Below are positions 14,800 through 23,024 of a stretch of DNA of 24,625 nucleotides, in pieces. Origin of the DNA: CAYMQB01 sp964392665 (GTDB lineage: Bacteria > Hydrothermota > E44-bin80); assembly GCA_964392665.1 (NCBI GenBank), contig CAYMQB010000043.1:1-24625 (forward strand), given 5' to 3'. The notes beneath the pieces were generated by a model. The model was not told the DNA's origin. It did not search any database and saw nothing but the letters and a program-made list of their open reading frames with translations. How positions within the stretch are numbered: the stretch's first letter is position 1; each line of letters begins with the position of its first letter. The position numbers and the translations under genes are program-made.

Positions 14800-15978
14800 T
14801 TGAACTTTATTTTTGCCCTTCTCGTTCTTTCCATCGCAGCAGGATTAGTCGAGTATATATATCACACCAGTGCATTAAGAAGTGTCCCCATCAGAATACA
14901 CATTAACGGTTCAAGAGGAAAATCGTCGGTAACCCGGCTAATCGCCGCAGGTTTAAGAGAAGGTGGAAAGAAAGTTATTGCAAAAACGACGGGCTCGGCA
15001 CCGATGATAATATACGAAGATGGAGCTGAAGAACCTATATCTCGCAGGGGAAAGCCAAACATCAAGGAACTCGTCCATTTTTTCAGAATTGTGAAGAAGC
15101 GAAATGTCGATGCAGCTGTTGTCGAGTGTATGGCAATCCTTCCGGAGTTACAGAAGACAACCGAAAAAAGTATCGTTAAATCGACCATCGGTGTAATTAC
15201 GAATGTTCGCCCCGACCATATCGGTGAAATGGGTAATTCATTGAAGGAAATTGCTGTATCCCTGTCTTCAACCATACCAAAGAACGCTACATTTTTTACT
15301 TCCGAAAAACAATTCTCGAACTTCCTGAAAAACAAAGCTGAATCCCTTAATACAAAATTCAACCCAATCACTCTTGCTCCACCTACCCCGGATGAGATGA
15401 GCAATTTCACTTATTTAGAACATAAAGAAAACGTTAGCCTTGCACTTAATGTTTGTGATTTTGTTGGAATCAACAGAGATGTTGCATTGAAAGGAATGCA
15501 CAAGGTCGAACCCGATATTGGTGTCCTGAGAATATACAGGATTGAAGAAGGTGATAAAGAGATAGAATTTATAAATGCTTTTGCAGCAAATGATCCTGAA
15601 TCCATTAATGTAATATGGGGTAGAGTAAAAAATAGACGGGAAGAAAAAATCGTTCTTATCAATACTCGAAGGGATAGAATAATTCGTTCGAAACAGCTGG
15701 GTCAACTCGTTGCAAAACAAATGAAAGCATCACACTACATCGTAACGGGAACTTATGTAAGAGCATTTATTAATAGTGCAATGAAAGCCGGGCTTGCGAA
15801 AAAAGAACTCTTGAACTTCGAAGGAAGCTCCGTTGAAAACATTTACAACGCAATAATAGAACTATCGAACAAGAAAACCCTTGTATTTGCAACAGGAAAT
15901 TTCGTGAACTTTGGCTGGGAGATAACTAAATTTTTTACTCGGAAAGCAAAAGAGGTTGCTTATAATGTGCAGGTATAA
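14800..15978 (+). CDS. pgsB: Poly-gamma-glutamate synthase catalytic subunit PgsB/CapB
   Basis: The 392-residue protein is an ATP-dependent amide ligase of the Mur ligase-like family that polymerises glutamate through gamma-carboxyl bonds on the cytoplasmic side of the membrane. It has an N-terminal membrane anchor (about 2-20), P-loop N-G-S-R-G-K-S-S (36-43), V-V-E-C-M-A-x-x-P-E-L-Q (107-118), N-V-R-P-D-H-I-G-E-M-G (135-145) and N-A-F-A-A-N-D-P-E-S, all characteristic of CapB/PgsB. Length is normal for the family. The start is TTG with an AAGGGAA ribosome binding site, fitting the MNFIFALLV anchor. It leads a five-gene cluster. The polymer substrate (D- or L-glutamate) cannot be told from sequence. 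Confidence 0.95.
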   Translation: MNFIFALLVLSIAAGLVEYIYHTSALRSVPIRIHINGSRGKSSVTRLIAAGLREGGKKVIAKTTGSAPMIIYEDGAEEPISRRGKPNIKELVHFFRIVKKRNVDAAVVECMAILPELQKTTEKSIVKSTIGVITNVRPDHIGEMGNSLKEIAVSLSSTIPKNATFFTSEKQFSNFLKNKAESLNTKFNPITLAPPTPDEMSNFTYLEHKENVSLALNVCDFVGINRDVALKGMHKVEPDIGVLRIYRIEEGDKEIEFINAFAANDPESINVIWGRVKNRREEKIVLINTRRDRIIRSKQLGQLVAKQMKASHYIVTGTYVRAFINSAMKAGLAKKELLNFEGSSVENIYNAIIELSNKKTLVFATGNFVNFGWEITKFFTRKAKEVAYNVQV

Positions 15979-16003
15979 GGGCAAATCTCTAAACCTTTAA
16001 AAA

Positions 16004-16453
16004 ATGATTATCGAAACGATCGGTCTCGGGATGTTAATGAGTCTTTTGCTCACAGAGGCAGTTGGAATGGCAGCGGGTGGAATCATCGTTCCCGGCTACA
16101 TTGCTCTTTCTCTTCATCATCCCGTTGACCTCGTTGCTACAATTCTCATCTCGATTATTACACTGCTTGTTATAAAACTGCTGTCAAGATTCATAATAAT
16201 ATTTGGCAGAAGGTTGCTTGTCGTTTCCATCCTTCTCGGTTATTTCTTCGTGTTCCTTGCAATTCAAATTCCAGGGTGGTTTCATTTTCCTACGAAATTT
16301 GGCATTTTTCCCATCGGCTATGTCATTCCCGGACTAATTGCTTACTGGATGGAAAGACAGGGCATACTGGAAACATTGTCCGCAATGTTCATTGCTGCAA
16401 CACTTACGAAATTTATCATCATAATCGTCTCTCACGGAACGGTGCTTAAATGA
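16004..16453 (+). CDS. pgsC: Poly-gamma-glutamate biosynthesis membrane protein PgsC/CapC
   Basis: The 149-residue integral membrane protein has about five hydrophobic segments and the signature E-A-V-G-M-A-A-G-G-I-I-V-P-G-Y (18-32), plus G-Y-V-I-P-G-L-I-A-Y-W near residue 105-115, as in PgsC/CapC. It forms the membrane partner of PgsB and is required for polymer synthesis and passage. The start is 25 bases after pgsB with a weak ribosome binding site; the stop overlaps the next gene by four bases (ATGA). Confidence 0.93.
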   Translation: MIIETIGLGMLMSLLLTEAVGMAAGGIIVPGYIALSLHHPVDLVATILISIITLLVIKLLSRFIIIFGRRLLVVSILLGYFFVFLAIQIPGWFHFPTKFGIFPIGYVIPGLIAYWMERQGILETLSAMFIAATLTKFIIIIVSHGTVLK

Positions 16454-17532
16454 AGAAAAAACATCAGTGGCTCTTTGTTCTGATAACATTACTGGCTATT
16501 TCCTTCTTCTATATCGAACATCACTTTAAATCTCCGGAGAAGGCGCCATTTTTTAACGAAAAACTGGACGCTGCCAACCTATCTTTCAAAGCAATGAAAA
16601 TAATAAAGCAAGAAATGATAACAAAGGACATCCCGCGTGACAGTATCAATGACCCCAATAGCACCTATCTTGTTGGTACAAAATTCTCGCAAATAACAAC
16701 CAAGCAAGTCCCTCTCTCCGATGTTCTAACAAGCCTGAATCCTAATTTTGCGGCGGGTTTCGTAACTTTGTTTAAAAAACTCAAATTGAAAACAGGCGAT
16801 ATCGTTTCAATAAATACATCTGGATCGTTCCCGGGTTTTAATATTTCTCTACTCAGCGCCTGTGAAGTGCTCGGAATAATACCCATAATTACAACAGATT
16901 TGTCAAGTGCGAGTTACGGTGCAAATCATCCCGAATTCACTTATCTCGATATGGAAACCCTACTAAGAGAAAAGGATGTTTTCCACAATATTACCGCCGC
17001 AGCGTCCATCGGAGGAGAAAAGGACAATGGAGAAGGAATCAGCCCTGAAGGTAGAGAATTTCTTTTCTCCGTAATCAAAAGAAATAATGTGCAACTAATA
17101 AATACTGGAACCCTTGCTGGAAATATAGATGAACGCTTCAAAACATATGCAGACTTTGCAGCAGCTCGCAAGGGAAGAATAAATGCCTTCATAGAAGTTG
17201 GTGGAACTATTACCGGTTTTGGACAGAGCATTCCGGATTCATTGCTCAAATCGGGCATCAATCTTTATCCTGAAACGCAATTTTTGAGTAACTACGGGTT
17301 ACTGCACAGAATGGTGGAACAAAGAATCCCAATTATCCTTCTTTCTAATATCCAAACACTTGCGAAATCTCTTGGTATTTCTACTTTTCATGTTCCCCAA
17401 CCCAAACCCGGAGAAGATCCCCTTTTCCAGGAAGAAAAGTATTCGGTCAAACTTGCAGTTCTTTTTCTTGTCCTCTTGCTTGGGCTTCTGTTTGCATATC
17501 TTAAAATCGAAATTATATTAAGAAAGAAGTAG
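16450..17532 (+). CDS. pgsW: Poly-gamma-glutamate system protein (PgsW/TIGR04332-like)
   Basis: This 360-residue protein has an N-terminal membrane anchor (about 7-23), a large extracytoplasmic domain, and a C-terminal membrane helix (about 335-352) ending in basic residues. The central part carries S-I-N-T-S-G-S-F-P-G-F-N, T-T-D-L-S-S-A-S-Y-G-A-N-H-P-E-F-T-Y-L-D-M and E-V-G-G-T-I-T-G-F-G, matching the family found with pgsB and pgsC in bacteria lacking the Bacillus-type pgsA. Its exact role is not established. The ATGA overlap with pgsC indicates coupled translation. No pgsA/capA or gamma-glutamyltranspeptidase gene is present here. Confidence 0.88.
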   Translation: MKKKHQWLFVLITLLAISFFYIEHHFKSPEKAPFFNEKLDAANLSFKAMKIIKQEMITKDIPRDSINDPNSTYLVGTKFSQITTKQVPLSDVLTSLNPNFAAGFVTLFKKLKLKTGDIVSINTSGSFPGFNISLLSACEVLGIIPIITTDLSSASYGANHPEFTYLDMETLLREKDVFHNITAAASIGGEKDNGEGISPEGREFLFSVIKRNNVQLINTGTLAGNIDERFKTYADFAAARKGRINAFIEVGGTITGFGQSIPDSLLKSGINLYPETQFLSNYGLLHRMVEQRIPIILLSNIQTLAKSLGISTFHVPQPKPGEDPLFQEEKYSVKLAVLFLVLLLGLLFAYLKIEIILRKK

Positions 17533-17600
17533 TGGGAAAAAAGTGTGAAAGGAAATGAAATAAACCACAGAGGGGGAAAAAAAGAAATGAGGTGTGAAAA

Positions 17601-18458
17601 ATGAAAATCTTTGTTTTGATCATTCTAATTAACTTAACTCTTGCACAGGGCGGTAAAATCACAGTAAGGACACCAACGGAGAAAAAACATATGAAGTATA
17701 TGAAAGAAAACATTACTGAGGTAGCCGTGCTAACAAAAGAAGCCCCTGTTGAAATTGAAGTTTCCGGACCAACCTGGATCAAAGTAAATTCAAGGATACC
17801 CTGGCATAGCGATATGAAGGGAGAACAGAATTATACAATTATCATTCAGGAGGATAGTCTGAAGGAAAGAATTATGAACAAGAAAACATATGTTTCTAAA
17901 CAGATCTTTGGCAAGAATAACAGCCGATACGGTGAAAGTAGATATTCCCTGGTAAATATACCCGAAGGAAAGCACCTGTATACTTTCTTCCTCTGGAGTG
18001 CTCCTTCGGATACGGTATTTCTCGATTTCTCTTTCGCTTCCCCCAATATCTGGACTGAAATAATACCTTCGTCCTTCTCTAAAGCACTAACATTAAGCGG
18101 AGCTGAAGAAAAGCAAACCTGGTATGTGTTAACACCTGATTCACCCTTAGAGATCAAGATTTCCTCACCAATAAACATTAAAGTACTCACACGCATGAAT
18201 TTCGATAAAACCCTGAAAGGAAGACAGGGTTATTCGATCATTGTAAAGGAAAATGGCAAAGAGTTAAGAAACACTTCTTTCCTCACAGATAAAAGTATGA
18301 TATACGAATATGGAAAGAGAAAAGACCTTATTCCTTCAAAAGAAAACAAATTCTTTATGTGGTTTCCTCGAGGTAATCACACGCTTGCATTTTGTCTCCA
18401 GGGAACACAAGCAAAAAGCGTCTCTCTCCGCTTTTTGAAGGAAGAAAAAAGCAATTGA
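17601..18458 (+). CDS. Secreted protein made of two homologous beta domains, pgs cluster
   Basis: The 285-residue product has a short signal peptide (about 1-16). Residues 48-144 and 181-279 are clearly homologous: [AS]-P-[VL]-E-I-[EK]-[VI]-S-x-P, then I-K-V-x-[ST]-R, then [DL]-x-K-G-x-Q-x-Y-[TS]-I-I, and finally G-[KN]-H near the end of each half. This indicates an internal duplication of a beta-sandwich-like unit of about 100 residues. I do not recognise a named family. A GAGGTG ribosome binding site precedes the ATG. It is followed by an outer-membrane barrel gene with overlapping codons, so the pair probably acts together at the periplasm/outer membrane. A role in polymer passage is inferred from context only. 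Confidence 0.7.
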   Translation: MKIFVLIILINLTLAQGGKITVRTPTEKKHMKYMKENITEVAVLTKEAPVEIEVSGPTWIKVNSRIPWHSDMKGEQNYTIIIQEDSLKERIMNKKTYVSKQIFGKNNSRYGESRYSLVNIPEGKHLYTFFLWSAPSDTVFLDFSFASPNIWTEIIPSSFSKALTLSGAEEKQTWYVLTPDSPLEIKISSPINIKVLTRMNFDKTLKGRQGYSIIVKENGKELRNTSFLTDKSMIYEYGKRKDLIPSKENKFFMWFPRGNHTLAFCLQGTQAKSVSLRFLKEEKSN

Positions 18459-19537
18459 AGTTTCTTATAGCTTTCATAATTCTTCTGAACATTGTCCCTA
18501 CCATATCTTCTTCGCAGGAATGGAGATTTATTCATCCTTACAAAGGTATTAATATCTATTCGGAAGTGTCCTTTTCCTATAACGATAACGTTTTCAAGTA
18601 TTCTCAAGACGACATAAATTGCTTTGTCAACAACATTGAACCTTACAAGTATCCCATCGAAACTTACGACGACTTCATAACAACAGTACAACTACATTCA
18701 AAAATCAAGAAACAATTTGCAGGCAGCAATCTTACAACCCTAAATCTGAAACTTAAAGGTAATCTGTATCTGCGCAATAAGGAAAAGAGTTACGAAACTT
18801 TTTCGGTTAGCATTTATCAAAAACTGGGAAGAAAGGGAAATGCAATAATCAAATATTTATTTCTACCGGAATATTTTATCCGATACTATCCGGATTTCGA
18901 TGTGATTACCCCTTATGGTTATCCTTATTACACTGGTTGTTATTTTAGCAAACATTACCTTAAATTGCAAATTGGATACAAAACATTTTTTTCTTCCGAT
19001 CTCGCATTGTATGTCTCGGGAGAAAAAAACGATTACAACGATAGTTTCAATGAGTATGATTCAGAGAAAAAATCTATGGGTATTCGACTTAAGTTTCCAG
19101 TCAGGAAATTTCTGGAATCATCTATCTCTTACACATTCACAAGAGCATTGGCAAGTGCAGTTGATGAATCCGGAGAAAAAAAGAACACATCCGACGATAG
19201 CGATATCTCCAATGATGAAGATCAGGTAGGTTTCTCGCTAAGACTGGATTTGACGAAAAAACTGCCCATTGCTTTCCTGACCGAACTGAAGTACAAAAGA
19301 AGAGTTTATACAACCGAAAAACCCATCCTCTGTGACCCATATCACTCCGGAAGGGAAGATAAGGGATTAGTCTTCCAGTTTACTACCTCGATTACGCCAA
19401 CACCGAGGCTTTCCTTTAATTTGGGATATACATTGGAAAACAGAGATGTGTTTTCCCCTTACGATATTACCAGCATAGAGGAAATAAAAAACTATTCGGC
19501 AAATCTATACTCTTTTATGCTAACTTTTTCCTATTGA
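18455..19537 (+). CDS. Predicted outer-membrane beta-barrel protein, pgs cluster
   Basis: The 360-residue product has a signal peptide (about 1-21, ending near S-S-S-Q). It is rich in alternating hydrophobic/polar strands with aromatic girdles (S-F-S-Y-N-D-N-V-F-K-Y, N-L-G-Y-T-L-E-N-R), and ends in F-M-L-T-F-S-Y with a terminal aromatic residue, as expected for BAM-assembled barrels. The TTG start at 18455 is chosen because it overlaps the upstream stop (TTGA), gives an ideal signal peptide and follows GGAAG; the frame open to 18392 would add about 21 residues before the signal. No named family was recognised. An acidic loop (E-K-K-N-T-S-D-D-S-D-I-S-N-D-E-D) lies about two thirds along. Confidence 0.75.
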   Translation: MKFLIAFIILLNIVPTISSSQEWRFIHPYKGINIYSEVSFSYNDNVFKYSQDDINCFVNNIEPYKYPIETYDDFITTVQLHSKIKKQFAGSNLTTLNLKLKGNLYLRNKEKSYETFSVSIYQKLGRKGNAIIKYLFLPEYFIRYYPDFDVITPYGYPYYTGCYFSKHYLKLQIGYKTFFSSDLALYVSGEKNDYNDSFNEYDSEKKSMGIRLKFPVRKFLESSISYTFTRALASAVDESGEKKNTSDDSDISNDEDQVGFSLRLDLTKKLPIAFLTELKYKRRVYTTEKPILCDPYHSGREDKGLVFQFTTSITPTPRLSFNLGYTLENRDVFSPYDITSIEEIKNYSANLYSFMLTFSY

Positions 19538-19557
19538 TCCATTCATTACTTTAAAGA

Positions 19558-19576
19558 TGCTGAAATTAATTCAGCA
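19558..19576. repeat. TGCTGAA/TTCAGCA hairpin between convergent genes
   Basis: TGCTGAA and TTCAGCA form a 7-base stem with a 5-base loop, 20 bases after the barrel gene. A second copy with a 4-base loop lies at 24591-24608. Both are preceded by GA and followed by T-[GA]-A-C. It has no strong T tract, so it is a dispersed hairpin more than a proven terminator. Confidence 0.6.
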
Positions 19577-19608
19577 TGACGCAATATACCAAATGTCTCT
19601 CTTTTTAT

Positions 19609-19800
19609 CTACTTAAATTTGCTTTCACAACTGTGCGTGCACTCGGTTCCCCTGAAACTCATCTCCATCTCAAGCTTACAACCCATTTTCACAAGTTTGT
19701 AACTGCCGTCTTCCAACCTTTCGTAGGTAAGTTTAATGGTAGCTGGTTTTTCATACTCAGGGCACATTATATTCTTCGTGGTTTCCACGGTTTCTGCCAT
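19609..19800 (-). CDS. Small cysteine-containing protein, 63 residues
   Basis: The short gene has an excellent ribosome binding site (GAGGAGG four bases before ATG 19800). The protein has four cysteines (C-P-E-Y near 13, C at about 41, then C-T-H-S-C near 54-58) that could bind a metal ion in a zinc-ribbon-like fold. The N-terminal M-A-E-T-V-E-T-T-K is soluble with no signal peptide, suggesting a cytoplasmic protein. It lies 55 bases downstream of the ABC permease on the same strand and could be in its transcript. I do not recognise a named function. Confidence 0.7.
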   Translation of the reverse strand: MAETVETTKNIMCPEYEKPATIKLTYERLEDGSYKLVKMGCKLEMEMSFRGTECTHSCESKFK

Positions 19801-19855
19801 TAGTCCTCCTCGATTTTAAAACGTTTTACCACATTTTTTTTCTTTGACTATCATA

Positions 19856-21517
19856 TTAAATCTCCAACCTTTTCAAGCTCTGCATTCCCCCTCGCAAAGA
19901 AAAGAAAGAAAAAATGAAGCTTAAAACAAGGAAAAGGACAAAACACAAAACTGGATAGCTTGGATGGAAAGATTTGAGTTGGAATTGCGAGGCTATAAAT
20001 CTCCTGGTTGGTATTGCAATGAGTATCGTTGACAGACCAATATAAACTAAACTCAAAATTGCCGTGAGAACACCACCTCCTCCAGCTGCAATCTTGCTCG
20101 GATTTGTCTCCGTAAAATCGGGGAATCGAGCTCCAAGACCGGTCGATATCGATACGATTGTCATTGTATATATGGTCGTCACGCCAACACCAATTAAAGT
20201 AAAGATAACACTATTTTTAAGAAAAATATTAGAAAAAATTATGATGAACTCCGCAAGCAATAAGTTTGGAATGAAACTTACCAGTAACTTCTCGGCAAAC
20301 AATTCTTTAAGTTTAATAGGCGAAGAAAATAGAAGAGAGATAGATTTACCTTCAAGACTTATTGCTGGATACACAAATCTCGTGGAAAGGGTTGCTATAA
20401 TGTATCCCGTGAAACCAAGATTGATAAAGGAAATAATAGCAAGCCAGTATGGAACTTTGAAATAGTAAGGTGTTCTCTTTAAACTTATAATATATGTGAG
20501 TAAAAGCACAAAGAATATCAGTGCCTGCCCCCATTGCGCGGGCAGTCTAGTAAACATTCTCAAATCCTTTACGATGAGCGAGCTCGTTCCAATCGGAATT
20601 CTCATATTTCTTAATAACCTGAAAAGAGAATTTGAAAACTGCATTTTACTCCCTGCGGAAGAACTTGCAAAAGACTGATTCCACCCTCTACGATAGAAAA
20701 TTAGTGCTGCCGTGACCGAAAGCGCCAAGAAAAACAGGGCAGTTGTAAAAAGCAGAAGTAAATATTTGCTTGAATCAAGAGAAAAAGGTTTTTTAAGGAC
20801 TTTTACAAGATGGTCGGAAGGAAGCAACGGATTTTCCATCCTTAATTGTTCCACATAGGAATTAATCTCTTCTATATTATCGGTATAGGGAACCTGCAGA
20901 ATAGAAGGTTTCTTAACAAGCAGAAAAACAAGTACCAGGCTCATTGCAATGATGATGATAAAAACTATTCTCTTCCTTGTAATTTTTTTGAAAATAATTG
21001 TGAAAAAAAGAAGTACAATCACCCCGAGAGCGGCTGGTATCAGCACAAAAAGAAGTAAAGCAATAAGCGAAACGGGATAATATCCAAGAATATGGTTATG
21101 TGAAATTCCAAAAGCAACAATAAGCGGTATGGCAGCTATCACTGTTGCCCAGGAACAGTAGAAACTATTCTCAATGAATTTTGACATAAAAATCTTTTCA
21201 ATTGGCACGGGGAGCGACATAAGAAATTCCACCTCTTTCGACCTGAAAAAAGTTGAAAGACCCGTTATTATGCTCGAGAGAAAAATCAAAACTAAGAAAA
21301 TGAGAAATACAAGGCTGATTATTCTCATCTCGAGGGCAATTCCAATTATCTCAACAGATTCAAGATAATGAAAAACACTGTAAAAAAGAAATCCACCTCC
21401 CAAAAGAAAAACGGAAATAACAAAAAGATAACTTGAGATTCGCACGATATTCTGAGTTTTGAACGCAAAAGTAGACCTTAGAACTGTTTTTATTCTTACA
21501 TAAATTAGATTAAACAT
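19856..21517 (-). CDS. ABC-2-like multi-span ABC exporter permease
   Basis: This 553-residue integral membrane protein has about 12 hydrophobic segments. An F-x-S-K-E-V-E-F-L-M-S-L-P-V motif (around residues 90-104) is typical of putative ABC exporter permeases in the ABC_tran_2 group, where R-S-K-E-x-E-x-L-x-S-L-P recurs. A second internal G-K-S-I-S-L-L-F-S-S-P-I-K-L-K-E-L-F-A-E-K-L motif marks the repeat of this element in the second half, so it looks like two fused or duplicated permease halves. No ATPase gene is adjacent; the upstream neighbour is thiC. Start: ATG at 21517; TTG at 21523 is an alternative; neither has a strong ribosome binding site. Confidence 0.8.
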   Translation of the reverse strand: MFNLIYVRIKTVLRSTFAFKTQNIVRISSYLFVISVFLLGGGFLFYSVFHYLESVEIIGIALEMRIISLVFLIFLVLIFLSSIITGLSTFFRSKEVEFLMSLPVPIEKIFMSKFIENSFYCSWATVIAAIPLIVAFGISHNHILGYYPVSLIALLLFVLIPAALGVIVLLFFTIIFKKITRKRIVFIIIIAMSLVLVFLLVKKPSILQVPYTDNIEEINSYVEQLRMENPLLPSDHLVKVLKKPFSLDSSKYLLLLFTTALFFLALSVTAALIFYRRGWNQSFASSSAGSKMQFSNSLFRLLRNMRIPIGTSSLIVKDLRMFTRLPAQWGQALIFFVLLLTYIISLKRTPYYFKVPYWLAIISFINLGFTGYIIATLSTRFVYPAISLEGKSISLLFSSPIKLKELFAEKLLVSFIPNLLLAEFIIIFSNIFLKNSVIFTLIGVGVTTIYTMTIVSISTGLGARFPDFTETNPSKIAAGGGGVLTAILSLVYIGLSTILIAIPTRRFIASQFQLKSFHPSYPVLCFVLFLVLSFIFSFFSLRGGMQSLKRLEI

Positions 21518-21547
21518 TTTCAAGCCACGGTTATTTCACGGTTAAAC

Positions 21548-21576
21548 ATAATATCAAATAAAACCAATTAAACCAA
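21548..21576 (-). promoter_or_regulatory. Possible promoter of the ABC permease gene
   Basis: On the minus strand, TTGGTT (21576-21571) is separated by 17 bases from TATTAT (21553-21548), about 30 bases before the ATG. The -35 box is weak and the region is AT-rich, so this is tentative. Confidence 0.35.
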
Positions 21577-21693
21577 TGCAACAAATCAAAATCTTTTCCT
21601 CCCACGCTAAATGCTTTCTCTTTTCCCTTTATCCTTTATCCTTGCACTTTCTCCGACACACCGATACACCGTCTCTCCGTTTCCCTGTTTTCT

Positions 21694-22986
21694 TCAGTCT
21701 CCGGTCTTTTCTTCTGCTTCGATGATCTGCTTAATGGCGCAGTATTCACCACACATTGTACAAACATTCTCCTTCCCGATTTCACTGTTTTCTCTGTACC
21801 GCTTCGCTTTCTCTTGATCCAAACTGAGTTCCCTCTGACCTTTCCAGTCAAGGGACTTTCTTTTTTTAGCCATTTCTGCATCCCAGTCTCTATCTTTCCC
21901 TCTTATAAGGTCCACCGAATGCGCCGCTATTTTAGAGGCAATAACACCCAGCTTAACATCCTCTACATCGGGCAGTTTCAAATGTTCTGCTGGGGTTACA
22001 TAGCACAGGAAATCCGCACCGTACATTGCTGCAATAGCACCTCCAATTGCACCTGTGATGTGGTCGTAACCTGGGGCAATATCCGTAACGATAGGCCCAA
22101 GCACATAGAATGGCGCATTGTGGCACAATTTTTTCTCAAGCTCGACATTGGATTTAATCTCGTTTATCGGGATGTGCCCCGGTCCTTCGATAATAACTTG
22201 GACATATTTATCCCATGCTCTTTCTGCAAGCTCGCCAAGATTTACCAATTCTTGGATCTGTCCTCTATCGGTCGAATCAAGCACTGCCCCCGGTCTCATT
22301 CCATCTCCAATACTGATGGTTACATCGTAATCCTTTAGCAAACTCACGATTTCATCGTAATAGGTAAATAATGGGTTTTCCTTTCTGTTCTTCTTCATCC
22401 ACTTGACAAGAAACGCTCCACCCCGACTTACAATGTCAAGCAATCTACCTTCATTCTCCATCTGCTCTACCGCAGATCTTGTGATCCCGGAATGTATGGT
22501 CATAAAATCTACACCATCAAGTGCCTGTCTCTCTAAAACCTTCAGAAAATCACCTATTTTCATCTCTTCTATACTCTTTTTCTTCCTTGATAATTCAAAA
22601 CCCACTTCATAAATTGGCACTGTCCCTATCATAACCGGTGAATTCTTTATAATCTCTTTCCTCACCTTCTTAAGAATGCTTCCCAAACTTAAATCCATAA
22701 CAGAATCACTTCCGAAATCAACAGCAACTTTCAACTTTTCGAGTTCCTCCCCAAGATCCATATGATAAGGTGAAGTACCAATGTTTGCATTAACTTTAAC
22801 CCTTAAGCCCCCCCCAATTGCTTTAATATTTTTCAACGATTTATGCTTACCATTGTAAGGAATTACTATCGTACCTTTTACAATCCCTTGTCTAATAAAT
22901 TCGGGTGAGAGATTCTCCTCCCTTGCTACAAACTTCATCTCCTTCGTTATTATGCCCTTTTTTGCTTTCTCCTTTATTGTCTTCAT
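21694..22986 (-). CDS. thiC: Phosphomethylpyrimidine synthase ThiC
   Basis: The 430-residue radical-SAM-like enzyme makes the thiamin pyrimidine (HMP-P) from aminoimidazole ribotide. Conserved ThiC segments are visible: V-K-V-N-A-N-I-G-T-S, I-S-I-G-D-G-M-R-P-G, I-I-E-G-P-G-H-I-P, I-V-T-D-I-A-P-G-Y-D-H-I-T-G-A-I-G-G and C-Y-V-T-P-A-E-H-L. The C-terminal cluster-binding motif is C-T-M-C-G-E-Y-C (409-416), i.e. CX2CX3C, not the CX2CX4C of the long proteobacterial enzyme. Length is of the short type. AGGGGAG precedes the ATG. It lies 38 bases after the ThiD2-ThiE gene in the same operon, which favours ThiC over the paralog BzaF/BzaA (benzimidazole synthesis). Confidence 0.93.
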   Translation of the reverse strand: MKTIKEKAKKGIITKEMKFVAREENLSPEFIRQGIVKGTIVIPYNGKHKSLKNIKAIGGGLRVKVNANIGTSPYHMDLGEELEKLKVAVDFGSDSVMDLSLGSILKKVRKEIIKNSPVMIGTVPIYEVGFELSRKKKSIEEMKIGDFLKVLERQALDGVDFMTIHSGITRSAVEQMENEGRLLDIVSRGGAFLVKWMKKNRKENPLFTYYDEIVSLLKDYDVTISIGDGMRPGAVLDSTDRGQIQELVNLGELAERAWDKYVQVIIEGPGHIPINEIKSNVELEKKLCHNAPFYVLGPIVTDIAPGYDHITGAIGGAIAAMYGADFLCYVTPAEHLKLPDVEDVKLGVIASKIAAHSVDLIRGKDRDWDAEMAKKRKSLDWKGQRELSLDQEKAKRYRENSEIGKENVCTMCGEYCAIKQIIEAEEKTGD

Positions 22987-23024
22987 TTGATTACTCCCCT
23001 ACTATTTTGTTTCCTGTCACATAA

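Noticed and set aside
18392..18454. Extension of the outer-membrane barrel into the upstream gene
   Set aside because: It adds about 21 polar residues before the signal peptide; the TTG at 18455 overlaps the upstream stop as in coupled genes.
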